A stretch of DNA of 64,000 nucleotides, taken from positions 62,001-126,000 of the forward strand of contig NZ_JAMPYG010000009.1 of the NCBI RefSeq assembly GCF_023700745.1, read 5' to 3'. This document shows positions 11,278-20,890 of the stretch, piece after piece. The DNA is from Rhodoferax sp. GTDB lineage: Bacteria > Pseudomonadota > Gammaproteobacteria > Burkholderiales > Burkholderiaceae_C. How positions within the stretch are numbered: position 1 is the first letter of the stretch; every line of letters begins with the position of its first letter. Made by a program: the position numbers and the translations under genes. The notes below the pieces were generated by a model. It searched no databases. It was not told where the DNA came from and saw only the letters and a list, made by a program, of their open reading frames with translations.

Positions 11278-14004
11278 TTATGACGTAAGTGCCGCCTGGG
11301 CCGCCGCCAGCCGCGCAATCGGCACCCGGTAGGGCGAGCAGCTCACATAATCCAGGCCCGCCTGGTGAAAAAATGCTACCGAAACCGGGTCGCCGCCATG
11401 CTCACCGCACACACCCACTTCGAGATCCGGGCGTGCGCTGCGACCTTTTTCAACCGCCATCTGAACCAGCACGCCAACACCTTTCTGGTCGATGGAGCGA
11501 AACGGGTCATGCTCGTAAATACCCCGCTTGAGGTACTCGGGCAGGAACTTGCCGGCATCATCGCGTGAAAAACCCAGTGTCATCTGTGTCAGGTCATTGG
11601 TGCCAAACGAGAAAAATTCGGCCTCCCGGGCAATGCTATCGGCCATCAGTGCGCCGCGCGGTGTTTCGATCATGGAGCCCAACAGGTAGTCAAGTGTTTC
11701 GCCGCGCTCGGCAAACACGGTAGCTGCGGTGCGCCGAATCACGTCGGACTGGGCATTGAACTCGCGCACCGTCCCCACCAGCGGCACCATGATCTCGGTC
11801 TTGACGCGGATGCCCGCGGCACGCACGTTGAGCGCCGCTTCAAAGACGGCACGAGCCTGCATTTCGGTAATTTCGGGGTAGCTGATGCCGAGGCGGCAGC
11901 CGCGGTGCCCCATCATCGGGTTGAATTCATGCAGTTCTTCCACGCGCATCCTGATTTTGCCCAGTGACACGCCCATCTCCGTGGCCATGGCGCGCTGGTT
12001 GGCTTCGTCATGCGGTAAAAACTCATGCAGCGGTGGGTCCAACAGGCGGATGGTGACCGGCAGGTCGTGCATTTCCCGGAACAGGCCCTCGAAGTCGCCG
12101 CGCTGCATGGGCAGCAGCTTGGCCAGGGCCTTACGTCGACCCGCCTCGTTGTCGGCCAGAATCATTTCGCGCACCGCCAGAATACGCGCACCCTCAAAAA
12201 ACATGTGCTCGGTACGGCACAGGCCAATGCCGGCGGCGCCAAAATTGCGCGCCACCCGGGCCTCGTCAGGGGTATCGGCATTGGCGCGGATGTCCAGGCG
12301 CTTGTACTGGTCGGTCAAAGCCATGAGCTTGCCAAAATCGCCGCTCAACTCGGCGTCTTTGGTGGCGATCTTCCCGGCATACACCTCGCCGGCAGAACCA
12401 TCCAGCGAGATCCAGTCGCCCTCGTGGTAAACCGCTTCGCCGATGCTCATGGTGCGGGCCTTCAGGTCCACATGCACCGCACCCGCGCCCGACACACAGC
12501 ACTTGCCCATGCCACGTGCCACCACTGCCGCGTGTGATGTCATGCCACCACGCGCCGTCAAAATACCCCTGGCCACACTCATGCCACGCAGGTCTTCCGG
12601 CGAGGTTTCCTGGCGCACCAAAATCACGTCTTTGCCGACCTTGGCCCAGGTTTCAGCTTCATCTGCATGAAACACGATCTGCCCCGTGGCAGCACCGGGC
12701 GAGGCCGGCAGACCGCGCGCCAAAATCTCCGCCGCCTTGCGTGCTCCGGAGTCAAATATCGGGTGCAGCAGCTCGTTGAGGCGCTCGGGGGCGACGCGCT
12801 GCAACGCCGTTTTCTCGTCAATCATGCCTTGCTGCAACATCTCCATGGCAATACGCACCATGGCCGACCCGGTGCGCTTGCCATTGCGGGTTTGCAGCAT
12901 CCAGAGCTTGCCTTGTTGAATGGTGAATTCGATGTCCTGCATGTCCCGGAAGTGGTTTTCCAGCGTGGTCTCGGCATGCAACAGCTGCTGGTAAATGTCG
13001 GGCATCAGCTCTTCCAGCGACGGGTAGTGCAGGCGGCGTTCTTCTTCGGTCACCAGCGCCAGTTCGGCCCAGCGCCGCGACCCGACCAGCGACACCTGCT
13101 GCGGTGTGCGGATGCCGGCCACCACGTCTTCGCCCTGAGCGTTGACCAGAAACTCGCCGTTAAAAAGGTCCTCGCCGGTGCCGGCATCGCGCGAGAAAGC
13201 CACGCCGGTGGCGCTGTGGTCACCCAGGTTGCCAAACACCATGACCTGCACGTTCACCGCCGTGCCCCAGGAGGCGGGAATGTCATTGAGCTCGCGGTAG
13301 ACACAGGCGCGCTCGTTGTTCCAGCTCTCGAACACCGCCCAGACCGCACCCCAAAGCTGTTCCCACGGGTCAGTGGGAAAGTCGCGGCCAATGCGCGCCC
13401 GAATCAGCGACTTGAAGCGCTGCACCAGTTCCTTGAGGTCATCGGCGTCCAGCTCGGTGTCCTGCTTCACGCCTTTTTGCGCCTTCACCATGTCGATGAT
13501 GACTTCGAACGGGTCGTGGTCTTCCTTGGACACGGGTTTCAGGCCCATCACCACGTCGCCATACATCTGCACAAAGCGGCGGTAGGAGTCCCAGGCAAAG
13601 CGGGCATCATTGGTCTTGCGCGCCAGGCCCAAAACGGCCTCGTCGTTCAGCCCCAGGTTCAGAATGGTGTCCATCATGCCGGGCATGGAGGCGCGCGCGC
13701 CGGAGCGCACCGACAACAGCAGGGGGTCGCTGGCGTCGCCAAAGGTCTTGCCCATCTCCAACTCAAGAAACTTCACGCCCGCCAGCACTTCACCCTGGAT
13801 CAGCTCAAAAACGGCCTCGCGGCCCTGTTCGGTAAAGGCGGTGCAGGCTTCGGTGCTGATGGTGAAGCCCGAAGGCACCGTGATCCCCAAGCGGCACATT
13901 TCGGCCAGGTTGGCGCCCTTGCCACCGAGAAGGTTTTTCATGGCGGCAGCGCCTTCGGTGCGGCTGCTGCCAAACACGTAGACAAATTTCTCAGGAGTTT
14001 TCAT
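11278..14004 (-). CDS. ppdK: Pyruvate, phosphate dikinase
   Basis: A 908-residue enzyme that interconverts pyruvate + ATP + phosphate with PEP + AMP + pyrophosphate. The nucleotide-binding domain starts KNLLGGKGANLAEM. The central swivelling domain carries the phosphohistidine loop GGMTSHAAVVARGMGKCCV, and the C-terminal PEP/pyruvate barrel carries GIGLCRTEHMFF and GTNDLTQMTLG. The cysteine in GVCGEHGGDP is the proton donor expected in the family. The start at 14004 follows a good ribosome-binding site (GAGGA); a longer frame to 14139 is unconvincing. It is slightly longer than the usual 870-880 residues. No PPDK regulatory-protein gene is adjacent. Convergent with the mnmC-like gene, 5 bp apart. 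Confidence 0.95.
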   Translation of the reverse strand: MKTPEKFVYVFGSSRTEGAAAMKNLLGGKGANLAEMCRLGITVPSGFTISTEACTAFTEQGREAVFELIQGEVLAGVKFLELEMGKTFGDASDPLLLSVRSGARASMPGMMDTILNLGLNDEAVLGLARKTNDARFAWDSYRRFVQMYGDVVMGLKPVSKEDHDPFEVIIDMVKAQKGVKQDTELDADDLKELVQRFKSLIRARIGRDFPTDPWEQLWGAVWAVFESWNNERACVYRELNDIPASWGTAVNVQVMVFGNLGDHSATGVAFSRDAGTGEDLFNGEFLVNAQGEDVVAGIRTPQQVSLVGSRRWAELALVTEEERRLHYPSLEELMPDIYQQLLHAETTLENHFRDMQDIEFTIQQGKLWMLQTRNGKRTGSAMVRIAMEMLQQGMIDEKTALQRVAPERLNELLHPIFDSGARKAAEILARGLPASPGAATGQIVFHADEAETWAKVGKDVILVRQETSPEDLRGMSVARGILTARGGMTSHAAVVARGMGKCCVSGAGAVHVDLKARTMSIGEAVYHEGDWISLDGSAGEVYAGKIATKDAELSGDFGKLMALTDQYKRLDIRANADTPDEARVARNFGAAGIGLCRTEHMFFEGARILAVREMILADNEAGRRKALAKLLPMQRGDFEGLFREMHDLPVTIRLLDPPLHEFLPHDEANQRAMATEMGVSLGKIRMRVEELHEFNPMMGHRGCRLGISYPEITEMQARAVFEAALNVRAAGIRVKTEIMVPLVGTVREFNAQSDVIRRTAATVFAERGETLDYLLGSMIETPRGALMADSIAREAEFFSFGTNDLTQMTLGFSRDDAGKFLPEYLKRGIYEHDPFRSIDQKGVGVLVQMAVEKGRSARPDLEVGVCGEHGGDPVSVAFFHQAGLDYVSCSPYRVPIARLAAAQAALTS

Positions 14005-14166
14005 GGTCAATCCTCGTTCAACGTACTGCCGACATGATGACCATCCCCTACCCGGCGCACCTTGATGAACCGCAAGCTTTATGTCAAACCCATACCGAAC
14101 AAACCCGGCGTTAAACACCGCCTGATGGCGGATGGTCATGCCCCTCGCGTCGGACTCACCACCCGC

Positions 14167-15318
14167 TTACAAGCGCTGCAACTTTTCCAGCGCCAATTGC
14201 AAAGTGGCAGTTTTTTTGCCAAAACAAAACCGTACCACTTGCTGGTCGAAGCCATCGCCATAAAAAGCCGACAACGGAATGGCGGCCACACCGATCTCGG
14301 TGGTCAACCATTTGCAGAAATCAGCTTCTCCCATGTCATTGATCGCCGATGTGTCCACGCACTGGAAATAGGTGCCTTCACAGGGCAACAGCTTGAACCT
14401 GCTGTCTTTCAGCCCGGAGCGGAACAGGTCGCGTTTTTCCTGGTAGAAGGCAGGCAGATTCAGGTAGGCGTCCTGATGGTCCATGTAGGCCGCCAGACCG
14501 TACTGCACCGGGGTGTTGACGGTGAACACATTGAACTGGTGTACCTTGCGGAATTCATGCGTGAACGCCGCCGGGGCCGCCACATAACCCACTTTCCAGC
14601 CGGTCACATGGTAGGTCTTGCCAAAACTCGAGACCACAAAGGCACGCTCGGCCAGGCCCGGAAACAGGGCCGCACTCTGGTGCTTCTGGTCGTCAAAAAC
14701 CATGTGCTCATACACCTCGTCGCTGATCAGCAGCACGTTGGTGGGCGCCAGCAAAGCCTCCAGCTGACGCATCTCTGCCGCCGTCCAGACCGTGCCACTG
14801 GGGTTGTGCGGTGAGTTGACGATGATGGCCCGTGTTTTGGGTGTGATGGCCGCCGCAATTTTCTGGAAATCCGGGCGGAAGCTGCCAGGGGTCAAGGGCA
14901 CGCGCACCGTCACACCACCGGCCAGCTCGATGTTGGGCACATAACTGTCGTAGCAAGGCTCCAGCACAATCACTTCGTCGCCGGGGTGCACTACCGCCAG
15001 AATGATCGTCAGAATGGCCTGCGTGGCGCCAGCCGTGATGGTGATCTCGGTGGCTGCGTTGTATTGGCGGTGGTAAAGCGCAGCGATCTTGGCCGCCACG
15101 GCTTCGCGCAGCACGGGCACGCCAATCATCGGTGGATACTGGTTTTTCCCCTGCTGCATGGCCTGGGTGACGGCATCGACCAACTTGGGGTCGCAGTCAA
15201 AATCCGGAAAACCCTGGCCCAGATTGACCGCATTTCTTTCTGTGGCCAAGGCCGACATGACGGTAAAAATGGTGGTGCCGACGTTGGGGAGTTTGCTGTG
15301 GAGGGTAATGGAACTCAT
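14167..15318 (-). CDS. Pyridoxal-phosphate aminotransferase (YbdL/methionine aminotransferase type)
   Basis: A 383-residue class I/II aminotransferase. Signatures are NLGQGFPDFDCD at the N-terminus, the NPSGTVW substrate-binding stretch (SPHNPSGTVW), the ISDEVYEHMVFD aspartate/tyrosine region and the PLP lysine in SSFGKTYHVTGWKVGY. This combination is typical of YbdL, a methionine/glutamine transaminase that works in the methionine-salvage direction. The family assignment is secure, substrate less so. The ATG at 15318 gives MSSITLHSKLPNVGTTIF, the usual start. It lies downstream of cysB on the same strand with a hairpin in the gap, so it may be separately expressed. Confidence 0.88.
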   Translation of the reverse strand: MSSITLHSKLPNVGTTIFTVMSALATERNAVNLGQGFPDFDCDPKLVDAVTQAMQQGKNQYPPMIGVPVLREAVAAKIAALYHRQYNAATEITITAGATQAILTIILAVVHPGDEVIVLEPCYDSYVPNIELAGGVTVRVPLTPGSFRPDFQKIAAAITPKTRAIIVNSPHNPSGTVWTAAEMRQLEALLAPTNVLLISDEVYEHMVFDDQKHQSAALFPGLAERAFVVSSFGKTYHVTGWKVGYVAAPAAFTHEFRKVHQFNVFTVNTPVQYGLAAYMDHQDAYLNLPAFYQEKRDLFRSGLKDSRFKLLPCEGTYFQCVDTSAINDMGEADFCKWLTTEIGVAAIPLSAFYGDGFDQQVVRFCFGKKTATLQLALEKLQRL

Positions 15319-15334
15319 GGTGTTAAGTGGTTGA

Positions 15335-15372
15335 GGACAGAGCAAATTTGCTTCGCAAATCTTGGTCTGTCC
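15335..15372. repeat. Nested inverted repeat between cysB and the aminotransferase gene
   Basis: GGACAGA at 15335-15341 pairs with TCTGTCC at 15366-15372, enclosing a second stem built on GCAAAT/ATTTGC around CTTCGC. It lies in the 63-bp gap behind cysB and resembles the outer stem at 8371-8406. It could act as a terminator or attenuator, or be a dispersed palindromic repeat; there is no poly-T tract. Confidence 0.5.
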
Positions 15373-15381
15373 GGCAAGGTT

Positions 15382-16335
15382 TCACAATTCATAATCATTG
15401 ACTTGTCCGGTCATGGCGCGGGCGACCAGATTGCGGGTGAGGCGTGAACTGAGCAGTTCGGCAAATTGATAAACAAAATTGCGCAGGTAAGCACCACGCT
15501 TGAAGGCGACACGAGCCACGTTCTGCCCAAACAACTGACCAGCCGGCCGGACCACCAGATCGGCGTTGACACCACCTTCCACCAGATCACGCATCGACAT
15601 TTCGGCGGCGATGCCCACGCCCAGCCCGAGCTTGACATAGGTCTTGATCACGTCCGAATCAATCGCTTCGAGCGCAATGCGGGGTTCTAGCTTGCGCGTG
15701 GCAAAGGCATGGTCGATTTTGGTGCGACCGGTGTAGGACGGGTGGTAGGTGATCAGCGGCTCATGGGCAATGTCTTCCAACGTCAGATGCTCCTTGGTGC
15801 ACAGCGGATGCCCGACCGGCAGCACCAGCACATGTTGCCATTCATAACAAGGCAAACTCACAAGTTCGTCAAAACCATCGAGCGACTCGGTGGCGATGCC
15901 GATTTCGGCCACCTCGTCCATCAACATCTGCGCGACCTGGGTGGGTGAGCCCTGATGCAAACTGACGTTGACCTTGGGGTAGGCCAGACGCAACTTGGCC
16001 ACCGGTTCGGGCAACACATAACGCGCCTGGGTGTGGGTGGTGGCGATCGACAGGGTGCCGCTGTCCTCGGAACTGAACTCATCACCAATGCGCTTGAGGT
16101 TGGTGACTTCGCGCATGATCAGCTCAATGCTCTTGAGCACCTGCTGGCCGGGCTCGGTGATACGTTTCAGGCGCTTGCCATGGCGCGCGAAAATCTCGAT
16201 GCCAAGTTCTTCTTCAAGCTCGATGATGGCCTTGGACACCCCGGGTTGGGAGGTGTGCAGGGCCTTGGCCGTCTCGGTGAGATTGAGGTTACGCCGGACG
16301 GCCTCCTGGACAAAGCGGAATTGGTGCAAGTTCAT
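15382..16335 (-). CDS. cysB: LysR-type regulator of the CysB family
   Basis: A 317-residue transcription factor. The N-terminal winged helix-turn-helix reads NLTETAKALHTSQPGVSKAI, the residues expected in CysB/Cbl, and the C-terminal periplasmic-binding-like domain contains THTQARYVLP and GLGVGIAAEM. CysB proteins activate sulfate assimilation when sulfur is limiting, with N-acetylserine or O-acetylserine as inducer. Its ATG overlaps the stop of the CbiX-like gene (ATGA), so the two are co-translated, which fits a link to sirohaem and sulfite reduction. It could instead be a Cbl-type paralogue; sequence alone does not separate them here. Confidence 0.9.
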   Translation of the reverse strand: MNLHQFRFVQEAVRRNLNLTETAKALHTSQPGVSKAIIELEEELGIEIFARHGKRLKRITEPGQQVLKSIELIMREVTNLKRIGDEFSSEDSGTLSIATTHTQARYVLPEPVAKLRLAYPKVNVSLHQGSPTQVAQMLMDEVAEIGIATESLDGFDELVSLPCYEWQHVLVLPVGHPLCTKEHLTLEDIAHEPLITYHPSYTGRTKIDHAFATRKLEPRIALEAIDSDVIKTYVKLGLGVGIAAEMSMRDLVEGGVNADLVVRPAGQLFGQNVARVAFKRGAYLRNFVYQFAELLSSRLTRNLVARAMTGQVNDYEL

Positions 16336-16718
16336 GCCGTTACCCTGTCCTTTGCCGTTGTACCGGACAGGGCAATCTGCGCCAGAAAATCAACGACACG
16401 GGCGTCTTCACCCACCGAGGGCTGCAACAAAAACCGCACTGTCGGGTAGTCATTCTGAAGCGCTTTCACCAGCATCGGCAAATCCTCTCGGGCATGGCGG
16501 CCGACCCCCAGAAACATGGGAACGATGGTGATGCTGCTGGCGCCCAATGCGACCAGTTCGGCCGTGGTGCTGGCCAGGTCAGGTGCGGTAATCTCCAGAA
16601 AGGCACAGCGAACGCAGCACTGCGGGTCAATCGTCAGCATGCGCTGCGCAACCCGATCCATCGGGACACGCCAGAGCGGATCACGCGAACCATGTCCAAA
16701 CAGGATCGTTGCTTGCAT
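16332..16718 (-). CDS. CbiX-like sirohydrochlorin chelatase (single-domain)
   Basis: A 128-residue protein of the short CbiX/SirB family, which inserts cobalt or iron into sirohydrochlorin. The start MQATILFGHGSRDPLW contains the metal-binding histidine (FGHGSRD). The second conserved region, VPMFLGVGRHAREDLP, has the second histidine, and the stretch LLQPSVGEDARVVDFLAQ closes the domain. The length matches the homodimeric CbiX-S form. It overlaps cysB by ATGA. Iron insertion, giving sirohaem for sulfite or nitrite reductase, is the likelier role given the cysB neighbour; this is inference. Confidence 0.85.
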   Translation of the reverse strand: MQATILFGHGSRDPLWRVPMDRVAQRMLTIDPQCCVRCAFLEITAPDLASTTAELVALGASSITIVPMFLGVGRHAREDLPMLVKALQNDYPTVRFLLQPSVGEDARVVDFLAQIALSGTTAKDRVTA

Positions 16719-16764
16719 AGGTCAATGGTCTTCAGTAAAAAAGATAAAAATAATCGCCGGTTTC

Positions 16765-17871
16765 TCAGCGCCTGAGCACCAGCCAGCCAAAAGCCATCAG
16801 CGACACCACTGAATAAATCATGCCAGGCATGGCCGCTGTCAGCCAGGGCTGCCAGTTTTGCAAATTCCCAATATAACCAAAGACGTTATTGAGCAAAAAG
16901 AAACTGATGCCTGCCATGACGCCACCAAACACATAGGTGGTGATACTGCCCGAGCGAAAGTGCAGATAAGCAAAAGGCAAAGCCAGCACCACCATGACCA
17001 GGCAACTCAAGGGGTAAAAAACCTTTTTCCAGAACTCGATTTCGTAGCGCTGCGCAGCCTGCGCATTGCTTTGCAAATGCTGAATGTATTGAAACAGGTC
17101 AATGGTGCGCATGCGCTCAGGCTTGAGCAGCGCGGCTGACACCATCTCGGCGCTGAGGTGATTCGGCCAGCGCAACGTCTCCATTTGGGTACGGTCAATG
17201 CCGACTGTGGTAGCCCCGGCAGGCGGGAACTCGGTGCGACTGACTTGCGTTAATTGCCAAGACTCATCGTCTGACACCGAAGCTGATTGGGCCCGCATCA
17301 TCGACGACAGAAAACCACGGTTGTCAAACTCGAAAATCCGGATATCGTGCAATACCCCATCTGACGCGAGTTGCCCCACATTGACGGCGTACTGACCGTA
17401 ATCCTGTCTTTCCTTGAGCCAGGCCCCCGTCTGTCCGACCGTTATGCGGCCGGTATAGCGAGCCTTGAGCAACTGGGCGGTCCGGTCTGCGATGGGTGAA
17501 ATGTAATCGCCCAGGGCAAAAGTGAACATGACAAAACCCAGCCCCAAAATCAGCAGGGACCTGAGGGCGCGCCACGGACCCAGCCCACTGGTGCGCAAAA
17601 TGGTGAATTCGGAACTCTGCGCCAGTCGCGCCATGACAAAAATCGTGCCAATCAACACCGCGATGGGCATGAGTTCGTAGAGATGCGTGGGGATAAGCAG
17701 GGACACATAGGTCAGCGCGTGTGTCAGCGTGTAACCTGTTGCCGTGTAGCGCCCCAGGGATTCGATTTCCTCGACCAGATCGAAGAAAAAAAACAGGGAC
17801 AGGAAACCCAGGATGACAAAAGCCCCCGCATAGAGGATTTCCCAATAAACCAGCCGACGGATGGTTTTCAT
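16765..17871 (-). CDS. lptG: LPS export ABC transporter permease LptG
   Basis: A 368-residue inner-membrane permease of the Lpt bridge that extracts lipopolysaccharide for export to the outer membrane. It has the YjgP/YjgQ layout: one N-terminal helix after MKTIRRLVYWEIL, three helices, a large periplasmic beta-jellyroll (about residues 120-280), then three C-terminal helices. The ATG at 17871 overlaps the lptF stop by ATGA; upstream residues in the open frame belong to shadow reading of lptF. It works as a heterodimer with LptF and needs LptB, which is not in the window. Confidence 0.92.
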   Translation of the reverse strand: MKTIRRLVYWEILYAGAFVILGFLSLFFFFDLVEEIESLGRYTATGYTLTHALTYVSLLIPTHLYELMPIAVLIGTIFVMARLAQSSEFTILRTSGLGPWRALRSLLILGLGFVMFTFALGDYISPIADRTAQLLKARYTGRITVGQTGAWLKERQDYGQYAVNVGQLASDGVLHDIRIFEFDNRGFLSSMMRAQSASVSDDESWQLTQVSRTEFPPAGATTVGIDRTQMETLRWPNHLSAEMVSAALLKPERMRTIDLFQYIQHLQSNAQAAQRYEIEFWKKVFYPLSCLVMVVLALPFAYLHFRSGSITTYVFGGVMAGISFFLLNNVFGYIGNLQNWQPWLTAAMPGMIYSVVSLMAFGWLVLRR

Positions 17872-18980
17872 GGCAACGCCGCTCCGCGACGCAAATGCAG
17901 CAAAACCAACAGTTCGCGCCACTGCAAGTTGTAATGGATCCTGGCGAGCAACAGCAGCGCCAATACGAAAACGCTGCCATGCAGACCCAGCATCACAGGT
18001 GTAAAAGTGAGCCTGCCGGACGAAATCATGTTTTGACCGAAACCGAGCAGGTTGTAATAGAGTACAAAAGTAAACAAGGCAAAAACCAGGTTGCTACTGC
18101 GCCCCATGCGCGGATTGACGCTCGACACCGTAACCCCGATGATCACGAAGTTGAACGAAGCCAGGATCAGGCCCAGTCGCCACGACATTTCTGCCCAATG
18201 CACAGGCGTCAGGTCCTTGAGCAGCTCAGCCGTGGTGCGGGTTTTGACCGGCACATAGTTCATCTCGGCGAGGGTTTCCTGGCTGATCTGGATCCCGTAT
18301 TGCTCAAACTCGCTGAGCTTGATGTCTTGCGAACCTGTGGTGCGCTCCAGTCGCTGGCCGTTGTTGAGCATCAAAAAGCGCCCTTCCGGCCGATTTTCAA
18401 CACGTCCACTGCGCGCCGAGGTGACGGTTTCCTTGCCCCCGTCTGTGGTGGCGATAAAGACATTCGCACCCACCTGATTCCCTGACGCTTCTTTTTCAAC
18501 AAAAAATACCCGCGATCCGTCAGCGGATTCCTGGAACCGGCCCGCTTCAACACGTTCCAGATCGCCGCGCTGCTGGTATTGGTTTTTGAGTTCTTCAATG
18601 CGCAAATTGGTCCAGGGCAGGATCAGCAAGGCCAGACCTGCCACCACGGCAAACACCGGCCAGGCAAACCGGAACAAGGGCTTAATCAGGGAAAACAGGC
18701 CCTGCCCGCTCGACTGCCAGATCACCATTTCGCTGTCACAGAACATCCGTGTCAGGGTTGAAATAATGGCAATGAACAGGCCCAGCGTCAACAGCGTGGG
18801 CAGGTAAGCCAGCACGGTGTAGCCCATGACCAAAAATACGTCTGAGGGGTTGAAACTGCCGCGCGAGGCCAGGCCCAGGGTGCGGATCAAGGTCATGGTC
18901 ATAACCACCGTGACCAGCACAATCAGGGTCGCACCAAAACTTCGGGACAGCTCTTTGCGTAAGGATGAATGGAATAACAT
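17868..18980 (-). CDS. lptF: LPS export ABC transporter permease LptF
   Basis: A 370-residue YjgP/YjgQ-family permease, partner of LptG in lipopolysaccharide extraction from the inner membrane. MLFHSSLRKELSRSFGATL begins the protein, followed by three transmembrane helices, a periplasmic domain (about residues 125-270) and three C-terminal helices (GLILASFNFVIIG onward). The ATG at 18980 is preferred to an in-frame start 23 codons earlier that would overlap the divergent pepA. lptF and lptG overlap by 4 bp. The lptFG-pepA divergence is common in proteobacteria. Confidence 0.92.
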   Translation of the reverse strand: MLFHSSLRKELSRSFGATLIVLVTVVMTMTLIRTLGLASRGSFNPSDVFLVMGYTVLAYLPTLLTLGLFIAIISTLTRMFCDSEMVIWQSSGQGLFSLIKPLFRFAWPVFAVVAGLALLILPWTNLRIEELKNQYQQRGDLERVEAGRFQESADGSRVFFVEKEASGNQVGANVFIATTDGGKETVTSARSGRVENRPEGRFLMLNNGQRLERTTGSQDIKLSEFEQYGIQISQETLAEMNYVPVKTRTTAELLKDLTPVHWAEMSWRLGLILASFNFVIIGVTVSSVNPRMGRSSNLVFALFTFVLYYNLLGFGQNMISSGRLTFTPVMLGLHGSVFVLALLLLARIHYNLQWRELLVLLHLRRGAALP

Positions 18981-19004
18981 TGCGTCAATAGGAAAGGCTG
19001 AATT

Positions 19005-20453
19005 ATGAACTTTGAACTGCTGGATTTGGATGCTGCGCAAGCTGGCCATGAAAAATGTGATGTTTTGCTGATGCTGCTCTCAAGCAGTTTCAAGGCGGGT
19101 AGAAGTCCTTTATCTTCGCTGATCAGCAAGGCCCTGAAGGCCGGCGACCTGGCAGACAAGCCCGGCAGTCTGCTCGACATCTACCGCCCCGCCGGACTGG
19201 CTTGCGCTCGACTGGTGTTGGTGCAGCTGGGTGATGGCAAGCCGAGCAACGTGCGCAAAGGCGTGACAGCTGCCATCGCCCTGCTCAAATCAGCCAAACC
19301 CAGGCAAATCACCTTGTGCTTTGACCAGGCCCCTGATGGCCAGGCGCTTCACGTGGCATTGACCAGCCTGGCTGCGACCAGTTATGTCTATGCCACCACT
19401 GTAAGCAAGGCCGAGGTGCGCACGATAGCGTTGGTCAAGGTCGGCGTCCCCAACAGCACCGACATGGCCGCGCCCTTTGCACAAAGCGTGGCCACCGTGC
19501 GGGGCATTGAACTGGCCAAGGAATGGGCCAATCGCCCGGCCAATCACGCCACACCCAGCCATCTGGCGCGTGCCGCCCAGGCACTGGCCAAATCGCCGCG
19601 TATCAAATGTGAGGTCATGAACCTCAAAGACGTCGAAAAGCTCGGCATGGGCGCCTTTTTGGCGGTTGCCAAAGGTTCAGCCGAGCCCCTGAAATTCATT
19701 GAATTGCACTACAAGGGCGCGCCTAAAAGCCAGCCGCCGGTGGTGCTGGTGGGCAAGGGCATCACCTTTGACAGCGGCGGCATTTCCATCAAGCCTGCCG
19801 CCGAAATGGATGAGATGAAATACGACATGAGCGGTGCCGCCAGTGTGTTGGGAGTCTTCAAGGCACTGGCCGAATTGCAGCCCGGCATCAACGTCGTCGG
19901 CCTGATTCCCGCTTGCGAAAATTTGCCCGGCAGCCGCGCGGTCAAACCGGGGGATGTCGTGACCAGCATGAGCGGCCAAACCATCGAAATTCTCAACACC
20001 GATGCCGAGGGCCGGCTGGTGCTGTGCGATGCCCTGACCTACGCCGAACGCTTCAAACCGCAGGCCGTGCTCGACATTGCCACGCTCACCGGCGCCTGCG
20101 TGATTGCCCTGGGCGGCGTGCGCAGCGGCTTTTTCTCAAACGACGCAGCGATGACGGCGGCTATGGCACAAGCCAGCGAGTCCTCGCAGGACCTGTGCTG
20201 GCCCATGCCGCTTGATGACGACTACGCCGAGGGCCTGAAAACGAACTATGCCGATGTGGCCAATGTCGCTGGGCGTCCCGGTGGTGCCATTACTGCAGCC
20301 AAATTTTTGCAACGCTTCACCGGCAAGTACCCTTGGGGGCATCTGGATATCGCCGGTTCTGCCTGGAAAAGCGGTGCCGCCAAAGGCGCCACCGGCCGTC
20401 CCGTGGGCTTACTGTTGCACTATGTGTTGTCTTTGCAAACTCGTGTCGCCTGA
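19005..20453 (+). CDS. pepA: Leucyl aminopeptidase
   Basis: A 482-residue M17-family metallo-aminopeptidase that removes N-terminal residues from peptides in the cytoplasm; in some bacteria the same protein also binds DNA in site-specific recombination. The C-terminal catalytic domain has GKGITFDSGGISIKP (metal-binding lysine and aspartate), YDMSGAASVLG and the signature NTDAEGRLVL. A ribosome-binding site AGGAAAGG precedes the ATG. The stop overlaps the holC start as TGATG, so pepA and holC are coupled. Confidence 0.95.
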   Translation: MNFELLDLDAAQAGHEKCDVLLMLLSSSFKAGRSPLSSLISKALKAGDLADKPGSLLDIYRPAGLACARLVLVQLGDGKPSNVRKGVTAAIALLKSAKPRQITLCFDQAPDGQALHVALTSLAATSYVYATTVSKAEVRTIALVKVGVPNSTDMAAPFAQSVATVRGIELAKEWANRPANHATPSHLARAAQALAKSPRIKCEVMNLKDVEKLGMGAFLAVAKGSAEPLKFIELHYKGAPKSQPPVVLVGKGITFDSGGISIKPAAEMDEMKYDMSGAASVLGVFKALAELQPGINVVGLIPACENLPGSRAVKPGDVVTSMSGQTIEILNTDAEGRLVLCDALTYAERFKPQAVLDIATLTGACVIALGGVRSGFFSNDAAMTAAMAQASESSQDLCWPMPLDDDYAEGLKTNYADVANVAGRPGGAITAAKFLQRFTGKYPWGHLDIAGSAWKSGAAKGATGRPVGLLLHYVLSLQTRVA

Positions 20454-20890
20454 TGCCTGTGACCAAGGTAGAGTTCCACACCCAGGCACCTGACCGGCTG
20501 CTGTATGCCAGCCGCCTGCTGCGCAAGGCCGCGGCCAGTGGCGCGCAGGTAGGGGTGACTGCAGATGAAACCACACTGCGGCAGTTTGACCAGCTCCTCT
20601 GGACATTTTCAGGCACCGATTTTGTGCCCCACTGTTTTCAGGACGCGCCAATGCAAGTGCTTGCAAACTCACCCATTGTGCTCAGTCAAAATCCGCAAAC
20701 CCTTGCGCGCTCGATCCTGCTCAACCTGGGCTCCGATGTACCCGTAGATTTTGAGCAGTTCGCGCGCATCATTGAAATCGTGAGCGAAGACGCCGATGAC
20801 AAACGTCAGGCACGCAATCGCTGGAAGCGCTACGCCAGCTCGGCTTGTGAATTAAGCAACCACGTTCTGCAAGCCACAGCGCCGCGATGA
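20453..20890 (+). CDS. holC: DNA polymerase III subunit chi
   Basis: A 145-residue chi subunit of the clamp-loader complex, linking the replisome to single-strand-binding protein. Recognisable segments are VEFHTQAPDRLLYASRLLRK at the start, LWTFSGTDFVPH in the middle and NLGSDVPVDFEQFARIIEIV near the end. It follows pepA directly (TGATG overlap), as in many proteobacteria, and its end overlaps the next small gene by ATGA. Confidence 0.9.
   Translation: MPVTKVEFHTQAPDRLLYASRLLRKAAASGAQVGVTADETTLRQFDQLLWTFSGTDFVPHCFQDAPMQVLANSPIVLSQNPQTLARSILLNLGSDVPVDFEQFARIIEIVSEDADDKRQARNRWKRYASSACELSNHVLQATAPR

Noticed and set aside
12667-14037. A 456-codon plus-strand frame within ppdK
   Set aside because: Antisense shadow; the ppdK motifs on the other strand are unambiguous.
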